DNA of 64,000 bases from Icerya purchasi (GCA_039619475.1 CM077115.1:553620826-553684825), one strand, 5' to 3'. Positions 1 through 13,609 are shown, counted from the first letter of the stretch. Made by a program: numbers and translations. The notes: a model not told the origin generated them from the letters alone.

Positions 1-752
1 GAAATTTCAGAATCATACAAATAAACATGTTAGTAGAAAACTATTGTTTGATAATATTCAAAGCTGTGATATCTTAAGCTGTTTGTTTCTAGTTTCTTGG
101 TACTTTTTTGTTTTTCTTTAACGAAAAAGAGCAGGGGGGAATTTCGCCCAAAAGTTAACAGTAGTTTTTATATTAGTATTGACTTTTTTTTTTTCTCCAG
201 TGAAATCCTTTTTAAGTATATCGTTTGTATTCTGTTGAATAGTAATCGTTTAAATTGAAGTTTATTATTCAATGATGTTTCATCTGAGAAAACTCGGGAA
301 TCGATTCCAGTGAATTTTTCCATATTTTAAGATTTCTAAGTGAATTTACAATAGGATTGTTTTTAGACGCGTCCATTTAAGATTTTAATAAATCTAAACG
401 CTGCTAATGCGCTAAGTCGTTTAGCAGCATCCATTTTGTGTATGAAAAATAATATTCTTCTTTTTCAGTATTTCGTTTTCCGGCAGGTTGATGAAAGCAT
501 TCATTTCATTTACCAAAAAACTCTTTCCTTCTCTAGTTTAAGAACTAGGAGATCAATTTAAATTCCGCGCAAATCGATTAAAATTTACCATTCTGCAAAT
601 AGATAGCGAACGATATCCTATAAACTTTTGTAATAATCTTGTTCCGATGGGGGGAAAAAAAAGTATTCACTTGCTTTCGCTTTATTTGGGAAAGGTGAGC
701 GCACATTAAACAATACAAATGTTTTCGTATACATTTTGGATTTTTACTTTTA

Positions 753-787
<35 letters not shown>

Positions 788-1987
788 GCCCCAAAAAACG
801 TGTCAGTCGCTTTGTTCCTAATTTTGATTTAAAATATTCCGATTCTATTGTCTCATTGTGCTTTGCGTCCGAAAATGAAAAGAGAAAATATTCCGTTGTT
901 TATTAGTTTGAGATCTGGAAAATTCCGGTGGTAAGCTTATCGGTGAAACTAACGCTATTTAATTCCGATTAGTAATCCCCCCTCCCCCCAGCGTAAATTT
1001 GATTTCAATTCTTAGCGTTTGCTTTTGGTTATAGGAATTTGTTTAAAATTGTATATCAAGCAGCGGTCTTTCTCCTTAATTTGATTTTTTCAATATCACG
1101 AATCTGATGAACGGTTTTAAATGACGATAACATCAACATATGGCAATTTATCGCTTATTTTGATATTCTGATCAAAAAGACGGTTCGAGTGATGAGCGGG
1201 GGGGGGATACACAGTGAAAGTTTAAAAGTAACTGGCGTATTTACTGATTTCCCTCACCTTGTTTTGATATGGTCGTGGTATTCGTGATAATAGTAAATGA
1301 ATTAATTTTTTATGGGCATCGATATTATTTATTTACATATCTGTATCAGCGCTGTTACGTAAGATAATCTCAAAACGTTGTAATGCGTTCAGGGGTTTTT
1401 ATTTTATTTTATTTTTTCGAATTATGGACAAAAAACTATTCCGAAGGTTTTTTAATTTTAAATAGCTTAAAACTTTCAAAGAGAACCCAGTTTTTGTGTC
1501 CAAAAATGTGTCGGAAAATTAGGATAAAAAATTGTCGCCATTAAATATAAGGATAGTTATGCCCCCTACAAAAAAAAAAAAAAATAAATAAATAAAAAAA
1601 ATAAAATAAAAATAAAACGTTTTGCTTCAATAGTATAGTCAGCTCGCATGACGCTTTTTGCTGAAAAATCTTTTTTGGTTTTAAAAAACGACTCATCCAA
1701 TTTTTTTCTGGCTTGGTATTTTGGTTCTGCCACCAAACCGGAATCAAAGTTTCAATATTTTTCTCCAATGCTGATGAAATCTATTCAGCGGTTAGAGAAA
1801 TGATTGCAGTGTATAATGGATGGTAAAAATAATTTGATTTGTTAGTGTCGCGAGTCACATGGGAAAATAATAGTGTCTTACGTTCCAGTTACGAAAATGA
1901 TGCTGCGAAGGAAGGACACGTAAAGAGGTCAAGGAATAAAAATGCGAGCAGAAAAATGAAAATAACGTAACCTTCTTTTTAATTTCT
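1..1987. other. AT-rich stretch without recognised gene
   Basis: No frame here resembles a known protein. The stretch contains a 30-bp T run at about 755-784, a poly-A-rich patch near 1570-1618 and several short G runs, for example near 1200. The only open frames are short and cross A/T runs, so I read them as chance. It could be intron or intergenic DNA. Confidence 0.6.
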
Positions 1988-2000
1988 TTATCAAAATGAA

Positions 2001-2278
2001 GGCAGCGTGGTAGCCTAGTTGTTAAGGTGCTTGGCTACCAGGTCAGAGGTGTCATAGGTTATCGAGACTTGTCTCGTCCCAGATCTAAGTAAGCTTACCC
2101 AGCCTGAAATAATTGGGTATCAGAGAATTATCTGGAGGAAAGTAAAGGCGGCCAAGAGAAAGGAACTGGCCGCAATATTCCCTTTAGATCCATTAGGCTT
2201 AGTACCATTATGAAAAGCTTAACTTCACAATCCATGAAACCTTATCAAGGGTATGGAACTCACTTTACCTTACTTTAC
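2001..2278 (+). mobile_element. tRNA-derived SINE, complete, with 13-bp target duplication
   Basis: The 278-bp unit opens with a tRNA-like head. An A-box-like segment (TGGTAGCCTAGTTG, about 2008-2021) is followed by a degenerate B box (GGTTATCGAGACT) about 45 bp downstream. The body is unrelated to tRNA and the 3' end is a short run of ACCTTACTTTAC-like repeats. The 13-bp sequence TTATCAAAATGAA lies immediately before (1988-2000) and after (2279-2291), which is the target duplication left by reverse-transcriptase-mediated insertion. SINEs encode no protein and use a partner LINE. I do not know the partner and see no second copy in this window. Confidence 0.8.
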
Positions 2279-2316
2279 TTATCAAAATGAAACGTAGTAG
2301 AGAGGAAATCACGAAT

Positions 2317-2378
<62 letters not shown>

Positions 2379-2379
2379 C
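2317..2379. repeat. (TA)n microsatellite, interrupted
   Basis: About 63 bp of alternating TA, interrupted by one G and one C. It lies just 3' of the SINE and its downstream target duplication. Confidence 0.9.
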
Positions 2380-5300
2380 TGCTTAAAATTTAGAAGAAAT
2401 TTAAACGGTAATGAAGAATAAAATGTGCAGTTTATTGTTCGTGGAGTGTCGTGCATAAGTCGACATTAATGGAGGAATATCAGTAAAGACTGGAACTATT
2501 AGCGGTGTGTACAATTGTTCTTCAGTGTAGGGTTATTTAATAGGGGTCGGTCCGTATTACTAGTCACAAATTCATTACTTGAAAATTACATTGCAGAATT
2601 TCACAATTAATCGAGCAACAAATCTCGTTATTGAGATAAAAACAAAAGTTTTCGACGATAGATTTTTTTGTTTTTTTTTTAGGTAAGTTAAGGTTGCGAG
2701 AATCTGTAAAATTTGTTAATGACGACGTAGTACACAATCTTTCTTCTCGCAGTACGTTCTTCTCCTGCTCCAAAATAATAATATATTTGTCCTCACGATA
2801 TTAACGTGGAACTATATCTTTCTGGGTCTTTCGGGGCCTTATTACCAAGGGGGGAGGGGCGTTCCTTAGATGCTCAGATGGGGTAGTCTTCTGTAATTCT
2901 TATAGAAGAGGCGGTGCTAATTGACTATGTTATTTTTTAATTTGCTATAGCAATTTTTGATTGTCATTTCGCTTCATTGTTACATAAAACGATACACACA
3001 CCTTGTTGATACGAAATTTTCATATTTTAGCTTAAAAATTTATTTTCATTAATACATATAGTATATGTGATAATTTGATAATTGCGGTAAGTTTAGTGTT
3101 TGGCTCCCACTTCTCTTTCCTCGCATTCGTAAAATCTGAAGCACCCATTTAAAAAAAAAAAAATTGTGTATAATTTTTATTCTTCCTGAATAACATACGA
3201 TGATGCAACTTTTGCCAGGCTGCTTTTTGAAGTTTAATATCCTCGGCGCTAAAAGTAAACTTCGAAATGACAATTGCGCATTTGTTCTGTACGAGACTGA
3301 TATATTTTTACGTATCGGTGTCAAACGCGCCGAAAGTATTTTTATCGTTTACCATTTAAAATACTTTTTCCTTATTTTAAAGCGGCTCGATAGATATTAA
3401 GACTTCGCAGTTGTTAACAGGTCGGCTATCTTCTCTTGTTTGTACAACGCTTCCGAAATAAACACCAGGATACGTTTCAAGACCAGACTTTATTGAAACG
3501 TTTCGACGGTAATTGTAAATCGTGAACTATATACGATCACCACACGTCTATCGGAATGACGGCCGCGAAATTATTAACAACTAACGTTTTATATTGCGAG
3601 CATCGTCTTTTTACGCGTAAGTTTTTTTTATATACCACTATACTAATTAATATAACGTATCTGATATTGTAAAAGAGTCGATTTGCAATACTGATAAGAA
3701 TTCAAATGTGAAGAAGATCGTAATTTAGGTGATAATTATTGTATAGGAAACACACGTGTATATTATAATATATATATATATATGTTATTTTAAAATATTT
3801 ATATATAATCTCGGCATTTATCACTCGACAACATTTTGATACGAAACAATCCGATTGTAATTATTTCGTGTTCGCACATCGCGATAGAATTAAAAGCGTG
3901 TTTGTAATATTTGTTTCGATGTAAGAATGTGCTCAAATATGTTAAGTATATAAATATATTCTACGCGTTCTTACTTATTTCTTAATTTATAACGAATATC
4001 CCCTTTGTAGCGCGCGTAAGCAGCGCTGGCTGTAATGAAAGGTAAATTCAACTTTCCGCCTACACGCTTATACACGCTTACAGTATAATCAGTGATAAGG
4101 ATATTCAGTATCCTCCCGGTCTGTGTTTTTTTTTTACACAAATACCAAGTGCTAGAGTTTAACTGCTCCAGTATTACAAAGCTGCTTATCGACTAAGCAG
4201 AAAACGTCCAAAATAAACAGCAATGAAAAAAGGCGTTCTGCAGACGCTCTCGATAAATGGAAATTGTGGTGAAGGAAATGTGCGTCATCTGTTCAAGGGC
4301 GTCATGTTCGTTCGGTGCATTCCTCCTCCGAGTATTTTACATTGGCCACTGATGCGTTTAAAAGCGAGAAGCATCTTGATCGGCTTTAAAAGAACATAAA
4401 TAATAAAAATGTTTTCGAATTGTAAAAATTACCGCGAGTGCACCTAGTGAGATGATGGGTTTTGTAGTTAAATACTGCTCAAACGGAAAATTCACCGTTG
4501 CAAAGAAAATTAACAGGCAACTACTTGTTGATTATTATTATTTGCTTTTTAATCTACATTTTTGCCTATTATGCAGTGCAAATTTTATCTTTATTTTTTT
4601 GCATAAATTCTCCTGCTTGAAAACAGTTTCACTATATATGTATGTTCCAGATAAAGCTGAACTCATTTAAAGATGAATCGAGGAAAAACCATTTTTACCT
4701 TATTTAAAAGTTTCACACGTCACGGGAGAAATTTGGCTTAACGCTTTTCATTTTTCTTTTACAACTCGATAATTTTCCATCCAGAAAAGTTTCCTTTTTT
4801 TTGTTTGGTTTTTTTTTGTAAAATCTATGTAGAACTTGATCCTTTAAATTTCGTGAAGGGAACACCGGACATCTAGATTATCGATCTCCTCTCCTATATA
4901 ATTTCTATAGAAGAGTCAATTTTTAATTGATTGCGTCATTTTTTAATTTACTATTTCCGTCGACATTTTTAATTGTCATTTCACTTCCGTTACGATTTCC
5001 ATTACGTAAAACCGCTCACCTCACCGATACAAAATTTTTAATATCACTCGCGATATAAAGATGACGGTCACTAATACAGTCGGGGCGAACAAGTAACAAG
5101 CTTTTTGCGACCAATAATTACCTCTCGGCCAATAATTCTTGGAATGCTTCAGACGGTTGTATCATGAAGCCTCGTGAACGTCAGCTGCGGCACCACCGGC
5201 GGGTGGGCCGATGGCAACCGCCAAATCACGTAAAAAATAAAAACATATTTTATGATAATTGATTTTCCTTCAAAACGAACCAACAGATTTCATTAGGCAT

Positions 5301-5821
5301 CATGAAAATAAACAAGCAATATGTAACACGTTATGCGACTCATTTTATTGTACATATGTTCCTACATATATAGAGTAATACAACAAAATTGAACATACGA
5401 AATGAACTTAGACTATATTATAAACTTTGAAAACTTACAACTTTAACTACATTACCTTCATACTTAGGTAGTATGAGTGAACATATATTATTGTTTGAAA
5501 AAATCAGTTCTTTTTATCTGTTTTTTCCCTTTTGACGAGTTTTTAAAAGCCAAGGTTCTCCATTTTCTTATAATAATATTTCTGTAATTTTTTTTTGTTT
5601 CTTTGTGACTTATTTTGTTACGAACGGACGTCTGTATTTTCTCCTCATTGTTTTTAAGCTCGCAGTCATCTTTACTGACGGTATTGCTTATTTCTTCGTC
5701 CCCGTAAAAAATTCGTTTTCAAGTCTTTCGTCACTTTTTGCTATTCATTCCTCCACGTCCCCTCCAACTGCATTCGGTTTCCACCCGGTAATGACGGCAG
5801 ATCGCGTGAAATTACTTCATT
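2380..5821. other. AT-rich stretch without recognised gene
   Basis: Short open frames near 2564-2773 (minus), 3200-3400 (plus) and 4452-4670 (plus) show no recognisable domain. A short TA tract lies at 3768-3784. A small GC-rich patch around 5160-5225 stands out from the background. I found no gene that I can support. Confidence 0.5.
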
Positions 5822-6133
5822 TTAGATTTCTTCATTCTCTGAATCGTTACTTCTCTCGACTAGATTTTCTATATCAGGCCAAATTTTTTTCCACGATTTC
5901 ACAAAGCTAGAAAAAGGAATTTCCTCAAACGCACCAGCCAACAAAAAAATTATATCTTTGATGTTTATCTTCTTCACGTTTTCCGGGAGAGGCAAGTTTT
6001 CATCCTCACATTTAAGTAAAATTTCAGAAAGGAACGTATTAAATTCAGCAGCTTCTGATTCATTTGCTGACATTTTTTCACCACTTATGTAAGCCAAACG
6101 AACCCCCCTTGACGACGCTTTTTCCAAAGCCAT
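5822..6133 (-). pseudogene. Tigger/pogo-like transposase C-terminal fragment
   Basis: A 103-codon uninterrupted minus-strand frame. Residues about 54-85 contain INIKDIIFLLAGAFEEI followed by a SFVKSWKKIWPDIE segment. This resembles the helical region just after the DDE domain in Tigger/jerky-type transposases, where a conserved I-x-D-x-I helix is followed by W-K-K. No N-terminal CENP-B-type helix-turn-helix and no DDE catalytic core is present upstream, so this is at most the tail of a transposase. I found no convincing terminal inverted repeats. The alternative is a chance frame, although its composition (acidic and lysine-rich helices, no stop) is better than that of its neighbours. Confidence 0.4.
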
Positions 6134-8689
6134 CCCTAAATAGAAAAAAAAAAAAAAACGGCTGGTTAATTCTCGATTTTACTAAATTGCGCTACTGATG
6201 AGGGTTCCTCTCCGACATTCTTGAACAAACCACTTCCAAAGAGCTTCATCGACGATGTCACTAATTAGCTTTTTATTGGTGCACTAAACTGCAAGTATTT
6301 TTTCGGTTACGATTTTTGAACACATTTCTTCAATCGTTGAAGGTACGAGTACTTTTCCCTACGTTCATTTCGTCATAGAGTTTTCTTACCGATTCAAAGT
6401 CTTTTTAACACTTTTAACCGTGTCTCAAACGAGACGATCACACGTTTTTTCCTTTTCCCGACTCACTTATTTTAATTCGGCAAAAGATACCCGCTTAAAG
6501 ACGAGAACGAAACTGAAAGAAAAAGGTTCAGTACTATTTGTAGAGCTTGCTTCTCGCCTTTTCCTAATTTTCAAGAAATTATTTCCCACAAAATGCGGAG
6601 AATCGTTCCAACAAAGCGATAAGCGAAGAACAAGTGCCCGCTTGTACTGATTCGTAGAAAAATGAACTCGATAGCAAAGCGGAATTTGCTGAAAGAGAAA
6701 GAGGGAAGGAAGAGAGAAAAACATTTTGTTCCAGAGATAGGCCGGTTAATCCGAGGATTGGTTGAGAGGGGTTTTACCGTAACTGTCAACGATGGCTACG
6801 GTTTTACTATACTAAGTAATCCACTTCCAGGTTTGTTTGTTTTTTTGTTTTTTTTTTTGTTTATTAATTAAATAAAGTGTTAGTACGGTCTAGTTAAAAA
6901 TATGACGGAAAAATATTATGGACATATACATTCAACCAGGCTCGAATTTAAGGAGTTTGATGGAAGTCGTTACACGAATTATTTAGGATTTCTAATAATG
7001 AAATCGCGATCGCAATAATAATCACATCCTTCTAATAAAATTAAAAATTGATATACTTATTTAATTATTTTTACTTTATACGCCTACATATTAAGTATTA
7101 AACTGAAATGTGTAAGTGCCGATATGAGCAGTTTCATTTTGATTCAAAATTCGTTTGAGTAGAATGCAGTAGTACTTTCAAAAAATAATATTCGCTTATA
7201 TTTAATGCAGAAATATATATATATATATATATACCTGGCGGAATTTCAAAGAAATAAAGGACACAATATAATGGTCAAATAAAGAGAAAAGCAAAAAAGT
7301 GTTACTACAGTTCGTTACGATGCCTATTTTCGTTTAAAATAAATAATCGTTTTCATGACTTACATAATAATTCTAACAATCGTGAAAAAGGTAACAAAAC
7401 AATATTTATCATTCATTTGGATGATGGCCTAATAATTTTCTTTTATGAAGAACAGCCTGTTTCTTTTTCTTCAATCTTCATTAATATTCTATTTAATTTC
7501 TAATTCTGATACAGCAACCTCGACGGTCAGTTTGTAGTATAACTTACAAGGTGAAAAGTTGTTTTCATTTTAAGCGTATTTTTTTTTTGTAATTATTTCT
7601 GTATTATTTCTGTTATCTTCGGTGTTTAAAAGATGGCGTGACGGTGCGGTCTTAAAGCGAAATATTGCCTTTTATTCATTTAAATGTTATTGGAAATAAA
7701 TTTTTTTTTTTTTTTTCTAGTTCGGCTTTAGCATTATTTCTAAAAATTTTAACATTTTTTTCTAATAAACTAGAATGTAAGGCAAATTATGATTTTTATG
7801 GTTCTTCTTTTCTTTTTATATTGGTATTTAAACGGAATAATGGTTTTAACAGTAACTGTTTCTTTTCTATGTCGTTTGACTAAACTATAAATTGACCTTC
7901 CCGGTTTTTGTTGTTACCCTGTTTAACATTCTTATCCTTTTATTTGGTTTTATATTTTTCTTTATTTCCTCAAGCAGAAATGGTTGGCAGGTAGTACCTA
8001 TTCGGACATCTTGTTATGCAGGTATAGGTGTGTAGTACACTGGTGGTAGTAAATTAAATGCAAGACTATTATCCCTGAAATTGATCGACTTCGTTTGTTA
8101 TGGTAATACAAGACCATATGTGAAATTAGCGATTATTTAATATAATAATTTTTATTTGTCGCCGCTGCTGGTTTTCAAACTCTTGAGCCATTCGGTCATC
8201 GTGACGACATCATTATCAGTGATTTTGTTTCCCTTTTGAAAGGTTCATAATTAGTATTGAAGTATATTGCAGTCTATTTCGTTCAGAGCTGTATTAACGT
8301 TGCAAATTAATTAAATACGCTTGTCCTGTCCGTTAAATTCTACCTTAGTCAAATATAAAGAAAATGGTGTTAATGCAGTTTATGTTATATATATGTGTGT
8401 GTGTGTGTGTGTATGTATATATATTCTAAAGCGGTTAATCAAAAGTGTTACCTTTTCCTAATAATAATCAAAGTGTAAAAGCAAAAGTACATTCGTTATT
8501 TCCAGATTTTCCATATGGAATCATCTGATTCAATCATTTAAAAATCATGAAAAGAGTTAAAATTCTATCGCAAAAGTCAAATTGGACTAAGTAACACGAA
8601 GAAGAAATGTGTTGTAAAACGTTTTTCGACTGTAAAAAAAAAAAAAATGCAAGAGGAAAAGATTGCTTTATTCAAAATCTTTTCGTACT
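6134..8689. other. AT-rich stretch without recognised gene
   Basis: Contains poly-T and poly-A patches, a (TA)n tract at about 7212-7232 and a (GT)n tract at 8385-8424. Overlapping short frames at 6420-6870 on both strands show no domain and look like chance frames. Confidence 0.5.
8385..8424. repeat. Compound (TA)n(TG)n(TA)n microsatellite
   Basis: A tract of about 40 bp: TA repeats, then a run of about nine GT dinucleotides, then TA repeats again. Confidence 0.85.
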
Positions 8690-9110
8690 GTTAAAGTTGT
8701 GATGAAAAATGGGATATCTATTCAGAGATAATGTATAGTAAAAAAGAAAGTTTAGAAGATTTTACAAATTTATAGAAATATTAAAAAAGCGATTTGGCAA
8801 TATACCTAAGCTCGTAGTACTATACCTGGATCAAAAGATCGAATCGAAAATGGTAGCATAATTTTATTATTGAGGAAATTTGGAAACTGTAGATTCTGTT
8901 TTGAATACATTGTCAGGAAGTATAAAAACAACTAAATTTTTTGTCGCACTGATAGATGACACATTCGACATTAAACCGTTAGAACAAGTGGCTATATGTC
9001 TACGATATATTATAAAGAATTCATCGGATTGCATGAAATACAGACGCTAAAATACTGTGTTTGGTATTCTAAAAGATCAGGGGTGAATTATTATGTAATT
9101 TAAAATAATG
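8690..9110 (+). pseudogene. hAT-like transposase remnant (ZMYM-like catalytic region)
   Basis: Around 8938-9040 the plus strand reads FFVALIDDTFDIKPLEQV followed by AICLRYI. This matches the first catalytic aspartate region of many arthropod hAT transposases, where a D-D/E-T-x-D-I motif precedes E-Q-x-x-I-C-x-R-Y. A frame change near 9020 then gives EFIGLHEIQT, the expected next block, and a further change gives VFGILKD. At least two frameshifts and several stops show it is dead. No BED finger, dimerisation domain or terminal repeats could be assigned. Confidence 0.55.
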
Positions 9111-11886
9111 AAAAAGCAACTGTGAACAATAAATTTCAAGTAAAATAACCCCGATTATAAAAAACAAGGTTTTCTCAATGGGTTTTAAAATTATTAATTC
9201 CAATTATAGCATTTAAGAACACATATTGTAAAAACAATCTAACGGGATCATTATCTTTTTATGATAATCGAATACGCCGTGATTTCAGCTATTTTAAATG
9301 GACTTTTCTTGGAAACAAAAATAGAAGAAAAAAGCAACAGAGACCGAAATGAAGTTGTCTACAGATCATGTTGCTTAAAAAAAAAAAAAAAAAAAGAATA
9401 AATGAAAACCGAAAAGAGAAACGTTTCAACAATTTATTGATATAAATGATAAATGGATCGACGCGATTCGTGAATCGTGGCAGTTCCCGTTTACGCTGAC
9501 AAAAAATACTAACTGCAGCTAATACTTTTTCAGCTCGTGGGTATTTTACATCTTTCGCATATTTGCAATGAAAGCATATCAATTTTCTCATAGAATAACA
9601 AGCAAACGTCAAAGTCAAATTTTAAAAGATCACTTTTTTTTTATCCCTATTTTTTGAAGTTTCATTTTTCCGTTAAAAATAAATCTCGTAATATTGAAAT
9701 TTAAAAATATACGACTAATTGAACCATTTCAAAATGTTTCGGCAGCAACATTTGACATAACTGTAAACAAAGCGAATAAAAAGAATTTTATTTCCTATTA
9801 AATTGCTGCATTTTTAACAGCTTGTTTAAGTTCTGGGGGGGGGCATTCCCCCCCAAAACCCCACTGGATTCATACCTGCTAAAAGATGTATTTGTACAAC
9901 TTCAGTTTGATTTAAATTTTATTCGAGGGCAATAATGTAAGTAGTAAACATTCTGATACGCAAGCAGAAATCAAGGAACTGAAATAAAACTGTTTCATTC
10001 GTTCATTATGTAACTCATCTTTTAAATTTAGATATTCAAAATGATTTAAACAATATTTCATTTAGTTTAGGATTTTATTGTTCCATCAGAGCGTGATTGA
10101 ATTTATATGGAGTTCTACGAAAGGGGAAAATATATTTTTAAGGAACTTCGGAACGATGTTGAATCTCCCGTTGCTTTATATTGGCCCACTCGTTAAGTGT
10201 GTTAGAATAAAATTACTGAAAGAAGTTCGGCACAATTGCAATAAACTTAGTTTTTCGATGAGATTGCTGGTGATTTAAACTTTGATGTACTTATTATAGG
10301 TTACCGTGATAAACTCGAAAAGTTGTTATTGCGTTTGAGATCTCTGATTATTTTTGAGCAAGTAGAAAAAAAGTTAAATGAAACATTCCGGAAAGTCGAT
10401 CTTCAAAAATCGTATTTACATGTGTTCAAACAGTGAACTAGGGATTCTCTTCACTAATATCGCAGTAACGATGATCATTTCAGCACTTTCTGGTATAGAG
10501 TAAACAACGCAGAGAAGTTGCATATTGCCTTGTTTGTCCTGTCAAGAATAAGAAAGCTCTTAGAAGTACGCGGCAAATAAAAATTGATTACAATAACTAA
10601 TACAAAAAGTAAACGCGTATCTTAATTCAACAGGGTAGCTCTGCTCGGAAAATTCAACGAAGCTTTTGACTTATGTGAAAGAAAGCTCACGTACACTGAA
10701 ACTACGAAAAATCAGTGCTACTAGATACGACCGCTCAATAAAATACAGCAATGAGAAAATTAATCGGGCAACAAGATGCTAATCGCAAAATTATCCGCAT
10801 TTACACCAGTGGCCACTTTTGGGGCATTTACAAAATTCCTCGCCGATCAGCCACTATCCTTCGCCCCCAAAATGTCTGCGGAATATTGGTTGCTTGGATT
10901 AAATGGGCCGAAATTCGGAATATGTTTAATGAAGATTATTGAAATATTTTTTTCCCCTTTTTTTGACAAAAGAAGAGAAGGTTAAAATTTTCATAAGTTC
11001 CAGAGAAACTACTGTTTTTTTAGACAGAGAAAGGGGTCATTATATCAGGGGCGGATCCGGAAGGACATTTGGAGGAGGGGATTATATAATTACGTAAAAT
11101 CTACGGTATGCAGTAGATTTCAGAAATACCCCTTGTTTCATAAAGAAAATCAAATAGCGACCTTTATAAGACTTTGAAAATGTTTTAAAAATACATAATT
11201 ATTACAATTTAATTTAAATATTTTATTTTTAGTTGAAAAAACGAAATTATAAAATTCTACCTAAAATGGTAGTTTAGAAGCAGTAAGAAAGGTAGTATTT
11301 TTATTAGACTTTACTTCTTTTTCATTTTTATTAATAATCAAATTCGAATGCTTTGTTCATGAGTAAGTAAAATATATATATATATATATATATATTTTTC
11401 ATTGAACTATTTTCATTTATATTACAAAATAAAAATGGCAAAAGATCGACGACAAGTGCGTTTAAAATAGAATAAAAAAGGAACATTAATAGTTTTACTA
11501 GAAAATAGTATTACGAGTAAATATTAATTATTAAAATCCGTCGGTAAAATTCATACAAATCGTTCATAGCATAAATTAAGTTTCTCTGTTATAATAAATT
11601 TTTTCATGGAAGCGTTGGTTCTTTGGGGGGGAGAAATGTTAAATTTAAATGATTATATAAACATTAGCACGTTTGTAATTTTTACCACTTTCATTACTAC
11701 GAATATACATATTTTTAATGTAGTGGATCTGTAGATCTTGTTTTTGCGAATTAATTAATAAGAATAATGAACCATTATAAATATTAAACTGACCTACTGA
11801 ATATTCTAGAAACGTTTTCGGAAATATCCCGTCTTCAGCAAGAAATGAGTAAAAATAAACAGTTTGTCTGAATGTGAAGATATGTA
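9111..11886. other. AT-rich stretch without recognised gene
   Basis: Holds short G-run/C-run inverted patches (about 9834-9866), a (TA)n tract near 11370-11396 and a GGGGCGGATCCGG-like segment at about 11048 of the kind often seen at DNA-transposon ends, but with no partner that I could find. Overlapping frames near 10751-10985 have no recognisable domain. Confidence 0.45.
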
Positions 11887-13182
11887 CGTAGGTTGCTATT
11901 TATACTTCTGGCCTTAGCAACATCAAATGTTTTAGGCGTCATTTGTCGTTTCCATTAAAAAATTTGACTCTTTTTAACATAACTTTCATAATAACATTTT
12001 TTTATTTGAACGCGATTTAGGTTGTTTACAGCAAACTGAAAAAAAATCTCAGCAAAAAAATAGGATTAACTTGTGAACATTTTCGTGCGATTATTTTTCA
12101 TAACATACGACGTGAATTATCACGAGACAAGCGTGTATCAATGATCTTAATTCTTTATACGCCCAAAAAGCACCATCCTACAGCACTGTAAAAAACTGGT
12201 ATAACGAATTTAATCGTAGCCGACGTTCGCTCCAGGACGATTTCCGTGAAGGTCGTCCAAAATCGGTTGTTGTGCCAAAAAACATCGATGCTGTGTGTGA
12301 ACTGATAAAGCAAGATCGTCACGTGACATACCGTGAGATTAAGGCATCTTTGGAAATTAGTATGATCAGCATCAATAAGATATTGCATGATCATTTGGCT
12401 GTAAAAAAGATTTGTTCGCGTTGGATCCCGCATAATCTAACAAACGCTCAAAAGAAGGCTCGAGTCGATTAGTGCAAGGGAATGTTGAAGAAATACGTTC
12501 AAGGTGCATCAAAGGCTGTATACAACATCTGCATAGGTGACGAATCATGGATCTATGCATATGAGCCTGAAACAAAACAACAATCGACTGTATGGGTCTC
12601 TCCCAAGATGAGCCTAATCAAACAAAAGTTGTTCGCGGAAGAAACACATCGAAACGAATGCTTGCCCGTTTCTTCGGCATTACTGGTCGCATGGCGACAG
12701 TGCCGTTAGAGCAACGTAGGACGATAAATTCTGAATGGTACAAAACCATTATTTTTATCAGAAGTCTTTGGTGAAATAAGGAACAGGAGCAATCACCGTC
12801 GAATCATTCTTCACCATGACAATGCGAGCTCTCACACATTGGCTCAAACAAACGAATATTTGACCGGCCATAACGCCGAATTGATGGATCACCCGCCGTA
12901 CAGACCTGATTTAGATCCAAATGACTTTTTTTTGTTCCCGACCATCAAAAATAAATTACGTGGCCAACGATTTTCGACACCCGAAGAGTCGATTGATGCA
13001 TTCAAAATGCATGTTTTGAAGTACCTCAATCGGAATGAGGAAAGTGCTTCGAAAATTAGTTCAAAGGCTTAAAAATGTATATTAATCTTCATGGAGAATA
13101 TTTTAAAAAACAATAAACCGATTTCGATCATCAGCATTTGTTTTTTTCATTATTAGGCTAGAAATATAAATAGCAACCCACG
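11887..13182 (+). mobile_element. Full-length, inactive mariner element
   Basis: The element is 1296 bp, the normal size for a mariner. It has imperfect 31-bp terminal inverted repeats at 11887-11917 and 13152-13182. The left starts CGTAGGTTGCTATTTATA, and the right in reverse complement starts CGTGGGTTGCTATTTATA. A TA dinucleotide lies directly outside each end (11885-11886 and 13183-13184), the standard Tc1/mariner target duplication. Both ends and most of the transposase survive, but coding is broken, so it is non-autonomous at best. Confidence 0.93.
12076..13116 (+). pseudogene. mariner transposase, frameshifted
   Basis: This is a relic of a DD34D cut-and-paste transposase. The N-terminal helix-turn-helix region reads EHFRAIIFHNIRRELSRD, then after a frameshift near 12134 SLQDDFREGRPKSVV. 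The linker motif RWIPHNLTNAQKKARVD ends at a TAG (12470) where tryptophan is expected. Catalytic residues are visible: D of GDESW at about 12539, D of HHDN at 12818 and D of PND at 12923, with exactly 34 residues between the last two. Further frameshifts lie near 12600 and 12750, and the C-terminus (ending near 13116) carries more stops. It is close to the mariner consensus in length (about 345 residues) but cannot make protein. Confidence 0.93.
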
Positions 13183-13352
13183 TATATACCTACCAGGGGA
13201 CTAGTATAAGCCTATTAGCTGCATCACAGTCCAACTCTTTGGATTGTTAATTGTTTTACTTCCCGAATTTTTAAAAATAAAATGTTAAAAAAAAAATAGC
13301 GACTTCAAGGTTTCTTATAAAAATTTAATAAAAACGTGCTAAATTGTAAGAA

Positions 13353-13606
13353 ATAACATATTTTAGAGTGATATACCTTAAAGTGATATTATAATAATTC
13401 TTATACAACATTAATACTTTTTAGAGTGTACACACTACACGCTAATTTAAAATTATAATATTTAGAAACAATTTAATGAATATTTAATGCAATATTTAGT
13501 TATTATTTTAATTTGAATGTGATGTATCGAGACTCTAATAGGTATTAATGTTGTATAAGAATTATCATAATATCACCTTAAGGTATATTTCACTGTAAGA
13601 TATATT
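13353..13606. repeat. Palindromic MITE-like element, copy 1
   Basis: A left arm (13353-13417) and a right arm (13542-13606) are inverted copies of each other. The left reads TATACCTTAAAGTGATATTA and then ATTCTTATACAACATTAATAC, and the right gives the complement with a few changes. The spacer is about 125 bp. No protein is encoded. A related sequence lies near 29,774. The superfamily is not assigned because I could not fix the outer ends or a target duplication. Confidence 0.65.
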
Positions 13607-13609
13607 ATT

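Noticed and set aside
2001..2075. Functional tRNA gene
   Set aside because: The head has A and B box-like motifs but does not fold into a convincing cloverleaf, and it is bounded by a target duplication together with a non-tRNA body.
6420..6871. Cluster of overlapping open frames on both strands
   Set aside because: Frames on opposite strands shadow each other and none shows a domain. They are probably open by chance.
11040..11640. DNA transposon starting at the GGGGCGGATCCGG motif
   Set aside because: No matching inverted end or target duplication could be found downstream.
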